A stretch of 64,000 bases of DNA. It comes from Pseudomonadota bacterium. Lineage in GTDB: Bacteria; Myxococcota_A; Polyangia; Haliangiales; Haliangiaceae. This document shows positions 8,844-20,720 of the stretch, one piece after another; position 1 is the stretch's first letter, and every line of letters begins with the position of its first letter. The notes beneath the pieces are model-generated. The model was not told where the DNA came from and searched no databases. It saw only the letters and a program-made list of their open reading frames with translations. Made by a program: the position numbers and the translations under genes. The stretch spans positions 22,511 to 86,510 of the forward strand of contig JAKSDA010000436.1 of the NCBI GenBank assembly GCA_022360315.1. Direction: 5' to 3'.

Positions 8844-8849
8844 TATAAT
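8844..8849 (+). promoter_or_regulatory. Possible -10 box upstream of the DUF4157 gene
   Basis: A perfect TATAAT lies 28 bases before the ATG at 8877. No convincing -35 hexamer stands 16-18 bases upstream, so this is a weak prediction. Confidence 0.3.
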
Positions 8850-8876
8850 GGAAGCCACTCCACGAAGTGACCAGCC

Positions 8877-9521
8877 ATGGCCGACGAACCGAGAAATCTG
8901 CCAGACGATCCAAGCGAAGAAGAGATCCTCGCGGCTCTGGAAGCAGAGGACAGCTCCAGTCTGAGCGAGGATATCGCAAAAAAATGGGATCCCAGGCGCC
9001 TCTTGCGCATGGTCGCCAAGCGTGCCGGCAAGGGCGAACGGCTCGACGAGTCGACACGGCGTCGCTACGAGCAAAAGCTGGGTGCCGACCTCAGCGGTGT
9101 TCGTCTCTATACTGGTGAGTTTGCTGAAGAAGTCACCAAAGCGCACCGTGCCGAGGCGCTGACGATCGGGTCGACGGGGATGGTTCTCATGGGCGGATTG
9201 CCCGAGAGGTCGATGGCCTCGACGTCGGGCCGCGCGCTTCTGGCCCACGAACTCACCCATGTCGCCCAGGCCCAACGCGGTGTACATCGCCGGGCCACCT
9301 TTGGCGAGGCCACGCCGTTTGCCGAGGAGCACGAAGCTGAAGCTGAAGCGGCCGAGGCCGATGAGATGGCCGAGGCGTCGGCCGAGGCAGGTGAGAAAGA
9401 GAGTCAGGACGACAAGGACAACAAGCTCTTCGAACTGGTCAAACGCCGAGTCCTCGACATGTTTCTGGAAGAAGAACGGCTCTACACCATGCGCAACGGG
9501 CCGGATCGCTGGCGACCATGA
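8877..9521 (+). CDS. DUF4157 domain protein (putative metallopeptidase-like)
   Basis: 214 residues. After an acidic N-terminus (DDPSEEEILAALEAED) comes a DUF4157 domain at about 60-140: LDESTRRRYEQKLGADLSGVR, then ALLAHELTHVAQAQR, where HELTH is the HExxH zinc-peptidase signature. The tail is very acidic (Glu/Ala-rich) and ends in a short helix. DUF4157 proteins are often cargo or tails of extracellular contractile injection systems (eCIS) in other bacteria, but no sheath, tube, baseplate or AAA gene is present nearby, so this copy is an orphan in the window. It has no signal peptide. Its substrate is unknown. Confidence 0.75.
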   Translation: MADEPRNLPDDPSEEEILAALEAEDSSSLSEDIAKKWDPRRLLRMVAKRAGKGERLDESTRRRYEQKLGADLSGVRLYTGEFAEEVTKAHRAEALTIGSTGMVLMGGLPERSMASTSGRALLAHELTHVAQAQRGVHRRATFGEATPFAEEHEAEAEAAEADEMAEASAEAGEKESQDDKDNKLFELVKRRVLDMFLEEERLYTMRNGPDRWRP

Positions 9522-9535
9522 CCGAGTAGCCCGGG

Positions 9536-9576
9536 CGGCAGCGCGTCCCGACCCGCCGGGCGGCCGGGTATTCGAT
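9536..9576 (-). repeat. Partial, degenerate dispersed repeat
   Basis: Read on the minus strand it begins TCGAATACCCGGCCGCCCGG, matching the left end of the dispersed repeat (TCGAATAGCCGGCCGCCCGG at 25704), then diverges. It sits between the DUF4157 gene and the TPR kinase gene. Confidence 0.35.
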
Positions 9577-9607
9577 CGTCCAAAATTGTGATAGACCGAC
9601 CGGCAGG

Positions 9608-11590
9608 ATGAGTTCTGTTGCCAATTTGGTCGAGTTGGGTAGCCGTTATGCTGCACTGGGTCTTCCCGCGGCAGCGCGCGGCGCGTTTGTCCGCGCGCTG
9701 CACGCCTCGGCGGAGCACGATTCGACTGCAGCACGCCACCTGGCCGAGTTGGCCCTGACGGTCGGAGACCATGCGAGTGCGCGCGAATACGCACGCGAAG
9801 TCGTCAGGCGTGAGTCCGGTCCAGACGCGCGCGTCTTGCTGGGCCGTACTCAACTTGCGGCCGGCGAACTCGCAGCTGCGCGCATGTCGTTTTCCGCGGC
9901 GCTGGCCGCTGCCTCGGCCAGTCCACTCTGTCAGGCCCAGGCCTACCTCGGGGTTGCCACAGCCGCGTTCGCCGATGGCGACCGGGCCGGCGGCGCGGCC
10001 AATATCATGGCCGCGATCGACGCGTTTTGCGAGTTTGCCGCTGCTGAAGGCCGGCGTGTAGAACAGATCGACGCCCAGCTAGCTCTGGCCGAAGAACTGT
10101 TTGCCCGCGCCGCCGAAGTCGAACGCGTCGGCGACGCACTCGAACGCATCCGCGAACTGGTCGCCCGGCCCACCACGCCGGTATTCTTGCTCAGCGGATT
10201 GCTTCTGGCAGCCAAGCAGCGACACAGCGGTGATGTCACCGACGCCGAGATCGAACAGGCGTTTGTCGAGGAATTGAAGCGTCGGCCCGATTCGCGGGCA
10301 ACCCGGCTGCGAATCATCGAACGACAGCTCAGGCGGCGACATCGCGACGCCAGCGCCCGCCGGGAGGCGATCGAGTCGCTCGAAGACCTGGCCAGGCAGA
10401 TGTCACGGGCAGCCGAATCGGGTGACGCGGCACCCTCGCTGGCCGAGAACGTCGAACTCGCCGCAGTTTATTTTCTGCTGGCCTCGGCATACGAGGATGA
10501 TCCGGCAACGGTCGGCAAGGCCGAGGAATGCTATCGCAAAGGGCTTGCCCTGCGGCCCGGCCATGCGGCCGCGGCCAATCGACTGGCCCTGCTCACTCTG
10601 GCCCGGGGCGATAACGAGGCCGCTCTGGCCGAGATCGAGCGCGCTCTGCGTATCGACGCGGGATACGGTCTGGCCTGGCGCAACGCAGCTCGCGTTCTGG
10701 ACGCGTCGAGCCCGGGGCCCGGTTTGCCCGAACTGGTCGAGCGACTGCTCGATGCGGCCAATCCAGGAGCCGGAACAGCTGCCGGCGGAGCTGCGCCAAG
10801 ACTGGTCACCGCCACCGCCGAGGTCGCCCGTGGCGATGTACTGGCCGGGATGTACACCCGTGGCCATCGGCTCAAAAACGTTCTGGGCATCATTGGATCG
10901 CGCACCCGATCGGCGCGCAAGCTGGCCGAAGGGGCCGATAGCCGGCCCGAAGACCTCGCCGAACGGCTGGGCGACCTCGAGCGCGAAGTAACCTCGCTGT
11001 ACGACGAATGGTCGACATATCTCCGCGTTGTACAGGATTCAGGACAGACATCCAGGCCAGTCGTCGAGGTCGTATCCACCCAGGCACTGGTCAACGAAGT
11101 CGTGGAAGCAGCATCGGCAGCTAGTTCCGTGCCGGTACAGCTATCCATCCACGGACCGCTGCCCAACCTGCGCGGCGACCGGATGCTGCTTCGCGAAGCA
11201 TTGCTCAATATCGTGTCCAATGCGGCCGACGCATGCGCTCAGATCGACGAAGAAACCGGAGCTGCCCGGGGTAGCCGAGTCGAGGTTTCGGTCCGGGCAG
11301 TGTCATCAAGCGGTGCGCCAATCATCGAAATCCAGGTCGCCGATGACGGTCCGGGCATCTCGCGGGCTGATCTGGCCCGGGTGTTCGTGCCGGGATTCAC
11401 CACCAAGGCAACTGGCTCTGGTGTGGGTCTGAGCATTGCCGAGCGCGCGGTAACCGCACACCACGGCCGTATCGTGGTCGACAGCGAAGTGGATAAGGGC
11501 ACCAGAGTCATCGTGATCCTGCCGACCGATCTGGCCGGCTTTGCCACACTGGCGACCTTTCGAGGACCGGCCGACCCCGAACTGGACTGA
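9608..11590 (+). CDS. Soluble TPR sensor histidine kinase
   Basis: 660 residues. The first 400 or so are alanine-rich helical repeats of TPR type (for example the segment around 10500-10680). A kinase module follows: a candidate phosphoacceptor His near residue 420 in RGHRLKNVLG, an N-box NIVSNAADA near 533, G1 box DDGPGIS near 578 and G2 box GSGVGLSIAE near 602. The H-box is not of the common H-E-x-R/N-P form; it resembles the H-x-L-N type seen in some soluble kinases. There is no membrane segment, so it should sense an internal protein partner through its TPRs. It lies between the DUF4157 gene and prkA, both on the same strand, and may supply input to the prkA cluster. Confidence 0.8.
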   Translation: MSSVANLVELGSRYAALGLPAAARGAFVRALHASAEHDSTAARHLAELALTVGDHASAREYAREVVRRESGPDARVLLGRTQLAAGELAAARMSFSAALAAASASPLCQAQAYLGVATAAFADGDRAGGAANIMAAIDAFCEFAAAEGRRVEQIDAQLALAEELFARAAEVERVGDALERIRELVARPTTPVFLLSGLLLAAKQRHSGDVTDAEIEQAFVEELKRRPDSRATRLRIIERQLRRRHRDASARREAIESLEDLARQMSRAAESGDAAPSLAENVELAAVYFLLASAYEDDPATVGKAEECYRKGLALRPGHAAAANRLALLTLARGDNEAALAEIERALRIDAGYGLAWRNAARVLDASSPGPGLPELVERLLDAANPGAGTAAGGAAPRLVTATAEVARGDVLAGMYTRGHRLKNVLGIIGSRTRSARKLAEGADSRPEDLAERLGDLEREVTSLYDEWSTYLRVVQDSGQTSRPVVEVVSTQALVNEVVEAASAASSVPVQLSIHGPLPNLRGDRMLLREALLNIVSNAADACAQIDEETGAARGSRVEVSVRAVSSSGAPIIEIQVADDGPGISRADLARVFVPGFTTKATGSGVGLSIAERAVTAHHGRIVVDSEVDKGTRVIVILPTDLAGFATLATFRGPADPELD

Positions 11591-11911
11591 ACTGGCCTTC
11601 GGGCGGCAACGCCGACCCTCGCCCCCTGTGGATAACGCGTCGCGTCATCGGGGTACGGTCGGGGTGTACATGCTGCACGCGATGCTGGCGCAAAATGGGA
11701 AACACCATGTTCGTGCCGACGAGCGGGCAAAAAACCGACTCTCTCGTTCGATTGTTCCGAGCGAAACTGTCGAGACTGTGAAGGTGTTGCCGCGAAAGCT
11801 CTGTCGCGTGCATCGACGGCCCCATCCTCGCCGTGGTACGGTTTCTTGTTAGAACAACTATCGTCAATGTCTGCTCTACGTGAACATTGATCACGTCAAG
11901 AGGTTTTATTC
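11591..11911 (+). other. Intergenic region upstream of prkA
   Basis: A 321-base gap with no open frame of coding character. It should hold the promoter of the stress-signalling cluster; I could not identify a convincing sigma-70 or sigma-54 promoter. An AAGAGG ribosome-binding site lies just before the prkA ATG. Confidence 0.5.
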
Positions 11912-13954
<2,043 letters not shown>

Positions 13955-13959
13955 CCGCC

Positions 13960-14175
13960 GTGGATCCCCGAGGTGTCGGTTCTATCTCGGTTGCGCTGAA
14001 CAATACCGCCGGTCAGCTCCTGGCCAAGCTGTGCGTCGAACTCGACACCGATGACCCTGCCGGCGTGCTATCGCGCGCCCTCGGCCTGCTCGAAATGTCG
14101 CTGCGCGCCAGAAAGCGGGGCGAGAGGCTGTGTTTCATCAACCAGCGCGGCGAGATTTCAGACGTGGTGTTCTGA
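13960..14175 (+). CDS. Small RHH-like protein between prkA and yeaH
   Basis: 71 residues from a GTG start at 13960. An AAGGAG Shine-Dalgarno sequence overlapping the prkA stop lies eight bases upstream, and its own stop is one base before the yeaH ATG, so it is part of the operon. After an N-terminal strand-like part comes VLSRALGLLEMSLRAR, then KRGERLCFINQRGEISDVVF. This pattern (helix with A-L-x-L-L, then G-x-R-L-x-x-x-x-x-x-G-x-I) resembles small MetJ/Arc-type ribbon-helix-helix proteins. It could be a DNA-binding regulator or a partner of the kinase complex. The longer frame running back to 13513 is antiparallel noise inside prkA. Confidence 0.65.
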   Translation: MDPRGVGSISVALNNTAGQLLAKLCVELDTDDPAGVLSRALGLLEMSLRARKRGERLCFINQRGEISDVVF

Positions 14176-14176
14176 T

Positions 14177-15283
<1,107 letters not shown>

Positions 15284-15286
15284 CCG

Positions 15287-16783
15287 GTGCTAAAGAGGCT
15301 GCCGCCGCATCTCCACGATATGCAGGCTGATATCGAGGGCCACGCCCGCGACTACGGCCTCGATTTTTTTCCCATCATCTACGAGGTACTCGACTACAAA
15401 ACGATGAACGAAGTCGCCGCCTATGGCGGCTTTCCGACCCGCTATCCGCACTGGCGGTTCGGCATGGACTACGAGCAGCTGGCCAAGGGCTACGAGTTCG
15501 GCTTGCAGAAGATCTACGAGATGGTGATCAACACCAATCCATCGTATGCGTATCTGCTCGAGGGCAACTCGCTGGTCGATCAAAAGACCGTCATGGCCCA
15601 CGTCTGTGCCCACGTAGACTTCTTCAAGAACAACTACTTCTTTTCCAAGACCAACCGCAAAATGATCGACGGCATGGCCAACCACGCCGCGCTGGTGCGG
15701 CGTCACATGAGCCGGCACGGCATCGAAGCAGTCGAGGATTTCATCGATGTGTGCCTCTCGCTCGAGAATCTGATCGATCCCATGTCGCCGTTCATCGCCC
15801 GCAAGGCCAAACCGAGAGAAGACGAGGACGAAGACGAAGTCGCCGAGATCCCCAAGCTGCGGGCGAAACAGTACATGGAGCGGTATATCAACCCGCCCGA
15901 GTTTCTCGAGGCCCAGCGCAAGAAACTCGAAGAAGAGCGCAAACAGCAAAAAAAATTCCCCGAGGAGCCGCAGCGAGACGTCTTGGCCTTCTTGATCCAG
16001 CACGCCCCGCTCGATCGATGGCAGCGCGACTGCCTGGAGATTATCAGGAACGAGGCCTATTACTTCGCCCCCCAGGCCATGACCAAGATCATGAACGAGG
16101 GCTGGGCAACCTACTGGCACAGCAAGATCATGACTGAAAAGGCGTCGTCGGCGGCCGAGATCATCGACTACGCCGACGCGTGTTCGGGCATCCTGGCCTC
16201 GTCGCCGGGTCAGCTAAATCCCTACAAGCTGGGCGTGGAGCTTTTTCGGCATATCGAATCGCGGTGGAACAAGGGCCAATTCGGCAAGGAATGGGAAGAG
16301 TGCGATTCAATGAGTGTGAAGCAGAACTGGGACCTTCGGCTCGGCCTGGGTCGTGAGAAAATCTTCGAGGTACGCAAGCTGTACAGCGACATCACGTTCA
16401 TCGATGAATTCTTCACCCTCGAATTTTGCCTGGATCAAAAGTACTATACATTTGCACACAATGACCGGACCGGTAACTGGGAGATCCTCTCTCGCGAGTT
16501 CCAACAGGTGAAGAACCAGATGTTGCGTATGCTGACCAACCGCGGTCAGCCGTTCATTCAGGTCCAGGACGGCAACTTCGACAACCGCGGTGAACTGCTT
16601 CTCCAGCACCGTCACGAAGGGCTGGATCTCGATATGGCACAGGCTCAGGATACGCTGCGCAATCTCCACCGGGTGTGGAGACGGCCGGTCAATATACTCA
16701 CCAAGTTCGACAGTAAGGGCAAAATGCTGCGCTTCGACAAAGACGGATACTCGGAGAAATCGGCCGAGTATCCCAGCCCGTAA
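15287..16783 (+). CDS. spoVR: SpoVR family protein (YcgB type)
   Basis: 498 residues, close to the family norm of 480-510, with GTG start at 15287. The central block carries charged KKLEEERKQQKK and the conserved NEGWATYWH segment; the C-terminal third is typical of SpoVR/YcgB. Despite its name, taken from Bacillus spore-cortex work, the family is found in many bacteria that do not form spores and travels with prkA and yeaH. It follows yeaH with a three-base gap and precedes the PP2C gene by 15 bases. Its biochemical activity is unknown, so its presence is not evidence for sporulation. Confidence 0.93.
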   Translation: MLKRLPPHLHDMQADIEGHARDYGLDFFPIIYEVLDYKTMNEVAAYGGFPTRYPHWRFGMDYEQLAKGYEFGLQKIYEMVINTNPSYAYLLEGNSLVDQKTVMAHVCAHVDFFKNNYFFSKTNRKMIDGMANHAALVRRHMSRHGIEAVEDFIDVCLSLENLIDPMSPFIARKAKPREDEDEDEVAEIPKLRAKQYMERYINPPEFLEAQRKKLEEERKQQKKFPEEPQRDVLAFLIQHAPLDRWQRDCLEIIRNEAYYFAPQAMTKIMNEGWATYWHSKIMTEKASSAAEIIDYADACSGILASSPGQLNPYKLGVELFRHIESRWNKGQFGKEWEECDSMSVKQNWDLRLGLGREKIFEVRKLYSDITFIDEFFTLEFCLDQKYYTFAHNDRTGNWEILSREFQQVKNQMLRMLTNRGQPFIQVQDGNFDNRGELLLQHRHEGLDLDMAQAQDTLRNLHRVWRRPVNILTKFDSKGKMLRFDKDGYSEKSAEYPSP

Positions 16784-16798
16784 CACGGGAGCTTGGCC

Positions 16799-17704
16799 AT
16801 GAAGCTGATCGGCTGGGGGCAGAGCGATACCGGACGCAAACGCAACCACAACGAAGACAGCCTTCTCGTCGACGAAAAGCTCCGGCTTTTCGCTGTGGCT
16901 GACGGTATGGGCGGACATCGGGGCGGAGCCACGGCCAGCAGCATGGCACTCGACGTTCTCAAGCGACATATGGCGGCCGCCATCGATAACCTGGCCGAGG
17001 TCGCGGCCAAGATCGAGGCCGACCGGCGTCTCGAATTTGTCAGCTCTCACGGCATGGGCGACGCCAGCGACATGGACACGGTTCCGGCGCTGCGCCTTCG
17101 CCTCCAGAACGCCCCGGTGCCGCACTCGAATGGGGATGACGCCGACACCGAAGTCGACCTCAGCTCACCGCCGGCCCTTACCGTGATGCAAGCAGCCGCT
17201 CAGGAGGCCGGCTTCGAGATTTTCGACGCAGCTCTGGCCGACTCCAGTCTGCGCGGTATGGGCACCACGCTCACCGCCATGCTCTACGACTCCGGCCGCA
17301 TGCATGTGGTCCACGCCGGAGACAGCCGCGCCTATTTGTACCGCAACGGCGAGCTCGATCAGCTCACCGAGGATCACACCTGGATTGCCGAACAGATCCG
17401 CTCGGGGGCCATGACGGCAGAAGAGGCCAGAGGCTCCAAGTACCGCCACATCATCACCCGGTCGGTCGGCTTCGAGCGCGAGGTCGAGCTCGACACTCTG
17501 CGGGTTTCGGTGGAACCAGGAGATTGTTTTCTGCTCTGCTCGGACGGAATGTCCAACTACGTGGGCGACGCGGAGCTCCAGACCGTGATGGCCACATGCT
17601 GGTTCCGCCGCATTCCCGAGTATCTGACCGATCTGGCCAACCAGCGAGGTGGCGACGACAACATCACTGTGATCGTCGTGCAAGTGGTCAACCACACCGG
17701 CTAA
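16799..17704 (+). CDS. PP2C-family Ser/Thr protein phosphatase
   Basis: About 301 residues. Metal-binding motifs are in place: RNHNED near residue 15, ADGMGGH near 36, GMGTTLTA near 156, AGDSRAYLYR near 178, and the C-terminal CSDGMSNYV and GGDDNIT. A variable insertion of about 70 residues, rich in Asp and Ala, lies between the second and third motifs. The start is ATG 16799, with ACGGGAG upstream, rather than the TTG six bases earlier. It directly follows spoVR on the same strand. A phosphatase placed at the end of the PrkA kinase cluster is a natural candidate to reverse PrkA or Hanks-kinase phosphorylation; this link is inference. Confidence 0.92.
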   Translation: MKLIGWGQSDTGRKRNHNEDSLLVDEKLRLFAVADGMGGHRGGATASSMALDVLKRHMAAAIDNLAEVAAKIEADRRLEFVSSHGMGDASDMDTVPALRLRLQNAPVPHSNGDDADTEVDLSSPPALTVMQAAAQEAGFEIFDAALADSSLRGMGTTLTAMLYDSGRMHVVHAGDSRAYLYRNGELDQLTEDHTWIAEQIRSGAMTAEEARGSKYRHIITRSVGFEREVELDTLRVSVEPGDCFLLCSDGMSNYVGDAELQTVMATCWFRRIPEYLTDLANQRGGDDNITVIVVQVVNHTG

Positions 17705-17739
17705 GGCCAGCAGCCATAACAGCAGTGGGACCAACAACC

Positions 17740-18849
17740 GTGACGCGAGCGATCTGGTGGCTAGTCTGCTTGGCAATCAGCTGCGCTTTCGGCTGTAAAG
17801 GAAAGTCGGCGGAAGCGGTCCTCGGGCCCTGCTCCGAGCCGTCCTTCTTGGAGCGCCTGGGCGCGGCCGTTTCGGCACCCGCTTGTAACGCTGTCAAACC
17901 GCTCGCCACGCGGTTTCCCGCCGCACATCGAATTGTCGCCATCGGCGACCTACACGGCGATCTGTCGGGTACCCGGGCAGTGCTCCAGCTCGCCGGTGCC
18001 ATCGACCACAGCGATCAATGGTCGGGTGGCAACCTGGTCGTCATCCAGCTCGGCGACATTCTCGACCGCGGCAACGACGAGCAGGACATTCTGGATTGGC
18101 TGGAGACCCTGGCCGAGCAGGCCAACGCCGCTGGTGGGGCTGTCCACGTGTTGAACGGCAACCACGAGTTGATGAACGCGGCCGGCGACTTTCGCTACGT
18201 GACCGCGGGTGGCTTTGCCGACTTTCGCGACATCGATCGAAGTCCCAGCCGCCCGGCCGCTCCGCTCGTCGAGAACTCCGCTTCGCATTCCTTGTCGGGA
18301 CGTCCGGCTAGCTGCTCGCCGTTCGCCGATCTGCCCCCGGGCCAGCGCGCGCGTGCCGCGGCGTTTTTTCCCGGCGGCCGCTATGCGCGGATCCTCGCCC
18401 GGCACCAGGTCATCATCATGGTCGGTGACACGGTGTTCGTGCACGGCGGGGTGTTACCCCAGCACGCTGCCCATGGCATCGAGCGCATCAATCGCGAGGT
18501 GCAATGCTGGTTGCTCGACGGCGGGCCGATTCCGCAGCACATCGCCAGCCCGGGCAGTCCGGTATGGAGCCGGCACTACTCGATGCCGCCCGAGCACTGC
18601 GCCGAACTCGAAAAGACCCTCGCGCTGCTCGGCGCAACCCGCATGGTCGTCGGTCATACCACCCAGCGGAGCGGTATCACTACAGCGTGCAACGGCCGGG
18701 TATGGCGTATCGATACCGGAATCTCTGTACATTATGGTGGACGGATCGAAGCGCTCGAAATACGCCAGCTCGAAGTCCCGGCCGAGAAGGCCCGGTCCGG
18801 CGGCAAGGCCGGAAAGCTCGACCGCGGCGTCCGCATCCTGGGCCGTTGA
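17740..18849 (+). CDS. PPP-family metallophosphoesterase lipoprotein (Shewanella-like)
   Basis: About 369 residues with a lipoprotein signal (a hydrophobic run ending LAISCAFGC). Metallophosphoesterase motifs follow: IGDLHGD near residue 67, GDILDRGND near 105, NGNHE near 141, and later VFVHGG and VGHTTQ. This matches the Shewanella-like subgroup of calcineurin-type phosphatases, which act on phosphoproteins. A copy of the dispersed repeat (18247-18312) is inserted in frame at about residues 169-190, between the NHE region and the domain's second half, without breaking the frame. The GTG at 17725 is an alternative start. It lies 35 bases after the PP2C gene and is likely cotranscribed. The lipobox predicts a periplasmic location, so it may not act on cytoplasmic PrkA targets. 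Confidence 0.8.
   Translation: MTRAIWWLVCLAISCAFGCKGKSAEAVLGPCSEPSFLERLGAAVSAPACNAVKPLATRFPAAHRIVAIGDLHGDLSGTRAVLQLAGAIDHSDQWSGGNLVVIQLGDILDRGNDEQDILDWLETLAEQANAAGGAVHVLNGNHELMNAAGDFRYVTAGGFADFRDIDRSPSRPAAPLVENSASHSLSGRPASCSPFADLPPGQRARAAAFFPGGRYARILARHQVIIMVGDTVFVHGGVLPQHAAHGIERINREVQCWLLDGGPIPQHIASPGSPVWSRHYSMPPEHCAELEKTLALLGATRMVVGHTTQRSGITTACNGRVWRIDTGISVHYGGRIEALEIRQLEVPAEKARSGGKAGKLDRGVRILGR
18247..18312 (+). repeat. Dispersed repeat, in-frame copy in phosphatase gene
   Basis: Shares the exact 17-base block AGAACTCCGCTTCGCAT, plus CCGCCCGGCCGCTC and GGGACGTC, with the intergenic copy at 21944. Inside the phosphatase gene it encodes a linker of about 22 residues, of which NSASHSLSGRP is the most copy-like part. 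Confidence 0.8.
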
Positions 18850-19208
18850 CCCCTCACATTGCCTGCCGGGACGTCGGGACGGCCCGGCGATCGCTGGATT
18901 GTGTTAGTTTCGCCGCCCGTGCTTGCCCAGCTTTCCACCCGTCCCGGCCTGAAATCCCCTCGCAAGAGGTCGGCTGCAGGTCACCGAGCGCTCCGGGCTA
19001 AACAGTTGGCAAGGCGCACTGTTGAGGCGATCGGCCGACGAACAGCGGTCGGGAAAACCGGTTTTCCCGACCATGCGCGCGACTCGACCGCGAGCAGCTA
19101 TTGGCCGATCTCGGTCTCTCGGGGCGCCCCGGCGGGACTCCGCCGGAGGGCTTTGCCCAGCAATGGTCGCAGCGTTCGGGGCTTTTCCCGGACGCTGCGA
19201 GGGTTCAG
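18850..19208 (+). other. Intergenic region with a perfect palindrome
   Basis: This 359-base stretch between the phosphatase and the APC permease holds no convincing gene. Near 18858-18895 is a degenerate fragment of the dispersed repeat (CTGCCGGGACGTC). A 26-base perfect palindrome lies at 19047-19072. The open frame running into the permease from 19101 has low-complexity content and is probably not translated. Confidence 0.5.
19047..19072. promoter_or_regulatory. 26-bp perfect palindrome, possible operator
   Basis: The halves GGTCGGGAAAACC and GGTTTTCCCGACC are exact reverse complements with no spacer. There is no T tract behind it, so it is a poor terminator; a protein-binding site 137 bases upstream of the permease start is more likely. 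Confidence 0.45.
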
Positions 19209-20546
19209 GTGAGTGTTTCGGGACAGCGACGCCTCGGTCTGACAGCGGCCACTGCCATCGTCGTCGCCAATATGATCGGCACCGGTGTCTTCATCTCGGC
19301 CGGATACATGGTCCATGCCCTCGACGCCACAGCCAGTTTGATCGCCTGGCTGGTCGGCGGGGTACTGGCCCTGTGCGGAGCTGCGGTGTATGCCGAACTC
19401 GGTGCCATGATGCCCCGAGTCGGTGGAGAATACGTTTATTTGAGAGAGGGACTGCATCCGGCCGTGGGGTTCTTGTCGGGCTGGGTCTCGCTGATCGCCG
19501 GGTTTTCGGCGCCGATTGCAGTTGCAGCGCTCGCATTTGGCCGATACAGCCACGCGGTCATTCCGGCCTTGCCGGGCGACATCGCTGCACTGGGTCTGAT
19601 CGCGTTTGTCACCGGTTTACACGCCGTCCACGTCGCATTTGGCAGCTCGGTACAAACCGCTTTCACCGCGGTCAAGGTGGTCTTGATCTCGATCTTTATC
19701 GTTGCCGGCCTGGCCGTGGGCAACGGCGACTGGGCCAACCTCGACACGGCCATCCCGGGCGCCACCTCTTCAATTGTCTCGGGCGAGTTTGCCGTGCAAC
19801 TGTTCTGGGTGTCGTTTGCCTATGCCGGCTGGAACGCTGCCGCCTACGTCGCCGGCGAGATCAAGGATCCGGGCCGCAATCTGCCCCGGGCACTGTTTAT
19901 CGGCACTGCCATCGTGACCGTGCTCTATCTGCTCCTGAACCTGGTTTTTCTGTACTCGGCACCTGCCGAGAAACTGTCGGCCATCAAAACCGGGCTCGAG
20001 ATCGGGACCTCGTCGGCCATTGCGCTCTTTGGCGAGAGCGCTGGGGTGTGGCTGTCGACTCTGATCGCACTTGCCCTGGTGTCGACGGTCAGCGCGATGG
20101 TCATGGCCGGCCCGCGGGTGTACGCCGCCATGGCCGAAGATGGCCTGTTCTTCCGCTTTTTTGCCGTTCGCCACAACAAGGGCGGACCGCTCTACAGCGT
20201 CTTGCTCCAGGGCATCATCGCCGCGGCGCTGGCCTTGTATGGCCACCTCGACGAATTGGTGAGATACATCGGTTTCACTTTGAGCATCTTTGCGGCACTG
20301 GCCGTGGTTGCCGCGTTTACCCTGCGCCGCCACAGGCCCGATGCTCTGCGACCCTACCGGGCGACCGGCTGGCCGGTCACGCCCGCCGTCTTTGTCATTC
20401 TGTCTATGTGGCTCATCGCGCAAGGCATTCGAATGCACCCGAAAGAATGCCTGCTGTGGGGTGGCCTCACCCTTTCTTCCGGGATTGCAGTTTATTTTCT
20501 GTGGAATGTTCTTGCCGGCGTGAAAAAAGACCTGCCGCAATTGTGA
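19209..20546 (+). CDS. APC superfamily amino acid permease
   Basis: About 445 residues with twelve predicted hydrophobic segments. The first carries the diagnostic MIGTGVFISAG motif for substrate binding, followed by segments such as GGEYVYLREGLHP. This places it in the APC (LAT/AAT-like) group that moves amino acids or related amines across the inner membrane with protons. GTG 19209 was chosen because GAGGG lies seven bases upstream and the conserved part starts at LGLTAATAIVVANM; the longer frame adds only Pro/Gly-rich residues. Substrate is not predictable. An SDR gene follows on the same strand after 174 bases. Confidence 0.85.
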   Translation: MSVSGQRRLGLTAATAIVVANMIGTGVFISAGYMVHALDATASLIAWLVGGVLALCGAAVYAELGAMMPRVGGEYVYLREGLHPAVGFLSGWVSLIAGFSAPIAVAALAFGRYSHAVIPALPGDIAALGLIAFVTGLHAVHVAFGSSVQTAFTAVKVVLISIFIVAGLAVGNGDWANLDTAIPGATSSIVSGEFAVQLFWVSFAYAGWNAAAYVAGEIKDPGRNLPRALFIGTAIVTVLYLLLNLVFLYSAPAEKLSAIKTGLEIGTSSAIALFGESAGVWLSTLIALALVSTVSAMVMAGPRVYAAMAEDGLFFRFFAVRHNKGGPLYSVLLQGIIAAALALYGHLDELVRYIGFTLSIFAALAVVAAFTLRRHRPDALRPYRATGWPVTPAVFVILSMWLIAQGIRMHPKECLLWGGLTLSSGIAVYFLWNVLAGVKKDLPQL

Positions 20547-20720
20547 TCATCAGGTCATCGCCCGTCGAATATACAGTTTCTCAAGATACATTTCAGCGGA
20601 CCAGGTGAGACCGTATAGGGTCTGTCCCGAAATGTTACACTCCCGGTCAGAACGGCGCAGAGGCGCGTATTATGTGCGAAATTGCTTGAGCGTCCGAGTA
20701 GTTCCGCTACGATTATCGCC

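Noticed and set aside
8601..9794. A 397-codon open frame on the minus strand
   Set aside because: It runs across the DUF4157 gene and both neighbours in antisense and has no recognisable domain.
8877..11590. Contractile injection system locus
   Set aside because: DUF4157 alone suggested it, but no sheath, tube, baseplate or AAA gene is present.
15287..16783. Evidence for sporulation from spoVR
   Set aside because: The family is widespread in non-sporulating bacteria; the name alone proves nothing.
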